Assembly: GCA_032622095.1 (NCBI GenBank) | Contig: CP136065.1 | Coordinates: forward strand, 20,514,134 to 20,578,133 | Direction: 5' to 3' | DNA length: 64,000 nucleotides | Source: Siphonodentalium dalli | Lineage: Eukaryota > Mollusca > Scaphopoda > Gadilida > Siphonodentaliidae | Notes under the pieces: generated by a model | What the model was told of the DNA's origin: nothing | Seen by the model: only the letters and a program-made list of their open reading frames with translations | Database searches by the model: none | In this document: piece by piece, positions 62,110-64,000 of the stretch | Numbering within the stretch: position 1 is the stretch's first letter | Layout: each line of letters begins with the position of its first letter | Made by a program: the position numbers and the translations under genes

Positions 62110-62907
62110 TTTTATGCATGTTTTCTCCGTTACCAACCCGAAAAGGTAGCATATGGGTACGTACAGTCCATTTAAACATGTGGCAACAGTTTTATATTGT
62201 CACAATCAATACACAATGGTGGCTATAGTCACATGCATGCAATTTTATAAATATTCATGATTCGAGCTGTCACTAGCCAGATGTTTAGGGTCAATGGCTA
62301 CCGGTATATCTTAGGATTACCGTGCAATTAAAAATTCATTCCGATCGAACACTCTCTATCACTCTGTATGGTGTATAGACAGACGAAATGGGCCAATTTC
62401 TTATGTGGAGATATATATATACGTTTTCGAAAACAAAACATGTGGAAAATATTGATGTGGCGTTTGTGATATGCGACACACATACATTACAGTGGGCGTG
62501 ATAATGGAGAAAACACATTTTGGGGTCTTTATGTTCCTAAATATTGCGAATCGTTGATACACTACTAAATTTTGAATAATATGTGACACAAACGTGTTCG
62601 GTTTAATTTCTAACTTCGCTGGAAACATATTAACTATTATTTGAAACTACATGCAGTCCCATGTACTTTGAATGTGTATGTGTTTCCAGTAAACCCATCT
62701 CAGTGATCTATGCTGGTGCACACAATTATGTGCATCTAAAAATAAGACCTGCGTAATCATGCCATTCAATTTTATTTGATTACATAAATATAAGAATGTG
62801 TTAATATATGTCGAACAAGGAATACCTGACAATTCAAACGCCCGATGTAATATTAGCACGGACATGATGGTAACGGAGAAAACACCTATATATAGTTATA
62901 TACGACA
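62110..62907. other. Unassigned sequence before the gap
   Basis: No gene or named repeat; several 60-75 codon minus-strand open stretches lack domains. Confidence 0.45.
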
Positions 62908-63007
62908 NNNNNNNNNNNNNNNNNNNNNNNNNNNNNNNNNNNNNNNNNNNNNNNNNNNNNNNNNNNNNNNNNNNNNNNNNNNNNNNNNNNNNNNNNNNNN
63001 NNNNNNN
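62908..63007. other. Assembly gap (100 N)
   Basis: Exactly 100 unknown bases, a usual placeholder size, so the true distance is unknown. Confidence 0.98.
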
Positions 63008-64000
63008 AAAGCAACCCTGTGTATAGTGCCTGTATTAAAGCACCCCTGTGTATAGTGCCTGTATTAAAGCACCCCATGTGTATAGTGCCTGTATTAAAGC
63101 ACCCCTGTGTATAGTGCCTGTATTAAGCAACCCTGTGTATAGTGTCTGTATTAAAGCAACCCTGTGTATAGTGCCTGTATTAAAGCAACCCTGTGTATAG
63201 TGCCTGTATTAAAGCACCCCTGTGTATAGTGCCTGTATTAAAGCACCCCTGTGTATAGTGCCTGTATTAAAGCACCCCTGTGTATAGTGCCTGTATTAAA
63301 GCAACCCTGTGTATAGTGCCTGTATTAAGCAACCCTGTGTATAGTGCCTGTATTAAAGCACCCCTGTGTATAGTGCCTGTATTAAAGCAACCCTGTGTAT
63401 AGTGCCTGTATTAAAGCACCCCTGTGTATAGTGCCTGTATTAAAGCAACCCTGTGTATAGTGCCTGTATTAAAGCACCCCTGTGTATAGTGCCTGTATTA
63501 AAGCAACCCTGTGTATAGTGCCTGTATTAAAGCACCCCTGTGTATAGTGCCTGTATTAAAGCAACCCTGTGTATAGTGCCTGTATTAAAGCAACCCTGTG
63601 TATAGTGCCTGTATTAAAGCAACCCTGTGTATAGTGCCTGTATTAAAGCAACCCTGTGTATAGTGCCTGTATTAAAGCAACCCTGTGTATAGTGTCTGTA
63701 TTAAAGCAAACCTGTGTATAGTGCCTGTATTAAAGCAACCTGTGTATAGTGCCTGTATTAAAGCAAACCTGTGTATAGTGCCTGTATTAAAGCAACCCTG
63801 TGTATAGTGTCCTGTATTAAAGCAAACCTGTGTATAGTGCCTGTATTAAAGCAAACCTGTGTATAGTGCCTGTATTAAAGCACCCCTGTGTATAGTGCCT
63901 GTATTAAAGCACCCCTGAGTATAGTGCCTGTATTAAAGCACCCCTGTGTATAGTGCCTGTATTAAAGCAACCCTGTGTATAGTGCCTGTATTAAAGCAAC
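63008..64000. repeat. 29 bp minisatellite, about 34 copies, open at both sides
   Basis: The unit AAAGCAACCCTGTGTATAGT-GCCTGTATT repeats to the window end. Units differ mainly at CAACCC, CACCCC and CAAACC, and by one-base indels. The gap at its left edge suggests the array was collapsed or could not be assembled. Confidence 0.97.

Noticed and set aside
63008-64000. CRISPR-like regular array
   Set aside because: Units are contiguous, with no unique spacers between repeats; it is a minisatellite.

Overview
The window is eukaryotic, AT-rich genomic DNA. Coding exons are short, carry GT-AG splice sites, are separated by kilobase introns, and sit in a dense mix of non-LTR retrotransposon relics, terminal-inverted-repeat elements, foldback MITEs, SINE-like units and tandem repeats. 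An invertebrate, most likely a bivalve or other lophotrochozoan, fits the repeat style (short interspersed elements with internal 120-170 bp core repeats, and common TACATGTA-type words). The species is inference; nothing here fixes it.

The best supported gene lies on the minus strand and spans at least 49570 down to 7138. Six exons (49570-49307, 26038-26012, 23826-23711, 15546-15479, 13050-12791, 7404-7138) join with every reading phase matching. They encode part of a type II membrane protein: a basic cytoplasmic segment, one transmembrane helix, a short 9-residue microexon, a SEA domain split over three exons with a G-S-I-V autocleavage-type motif, and a Thr-rich APTTTTK mucin-like repeat. 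The true 5' exon is not established, and the 3' end is either beyond the window or just after the Thr-rich exon. Weaker coding candidates are an Ig-like exon (57340-57450, +) and a tail-like ORF (60121-60488, +) that would join in phase, a C2H2 zinc-finger pseudogene (42379-42620, +), and a small ORF with a duplicated TEAR/KESN motif (46158-46345, +).

Layout. 1-4617: two inverted copies of one large mobile element, head to head, each with a decayed ORF of a Cys-tailed invertebrate family. 4640-7135: units of a dispersed 'CCATAACTC' core-repeat element ending in a hairpin. 7138-15550: last three exons plus MITEs. 16145-17612: about 61 copies of a 24 bp minisatellite. 18-31 kb: palindromic MITEs, a LINE relic, a TTAA-flanked element, two exons. 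31.8-36.3 kb: nested inverted repeats holding a hAT-like and a Mutator-like non-autonomous element, both with target-site duplications. 36.36-38.06 kb: 143 bp satellite. 38.88-41.43 kb: a decayed LINE reverse transcriptase (minus). 42-49 kb: core-repeat elements and the transmembrane exon. 50.55-50.93 kb: a structured, U2 snRNA-like sequence (minus). 51.0-54.3 kb: a second satellite of about 142 bp related to the first, followed by a LINE 3' relic. 55-63 kb: palindromes, a tRNA-type SINE and single-copy-looking DNA. A 100-base assembly gap at 62908-63007 borders a 29 bp tandem array that runs off the end.

The two most unusual things seen are the U2-like structured element next to the satellite and the head-to-head dimer at the left edge. 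No bacterial or viral gene, CRISPR array or complete autonomous transposon was found.
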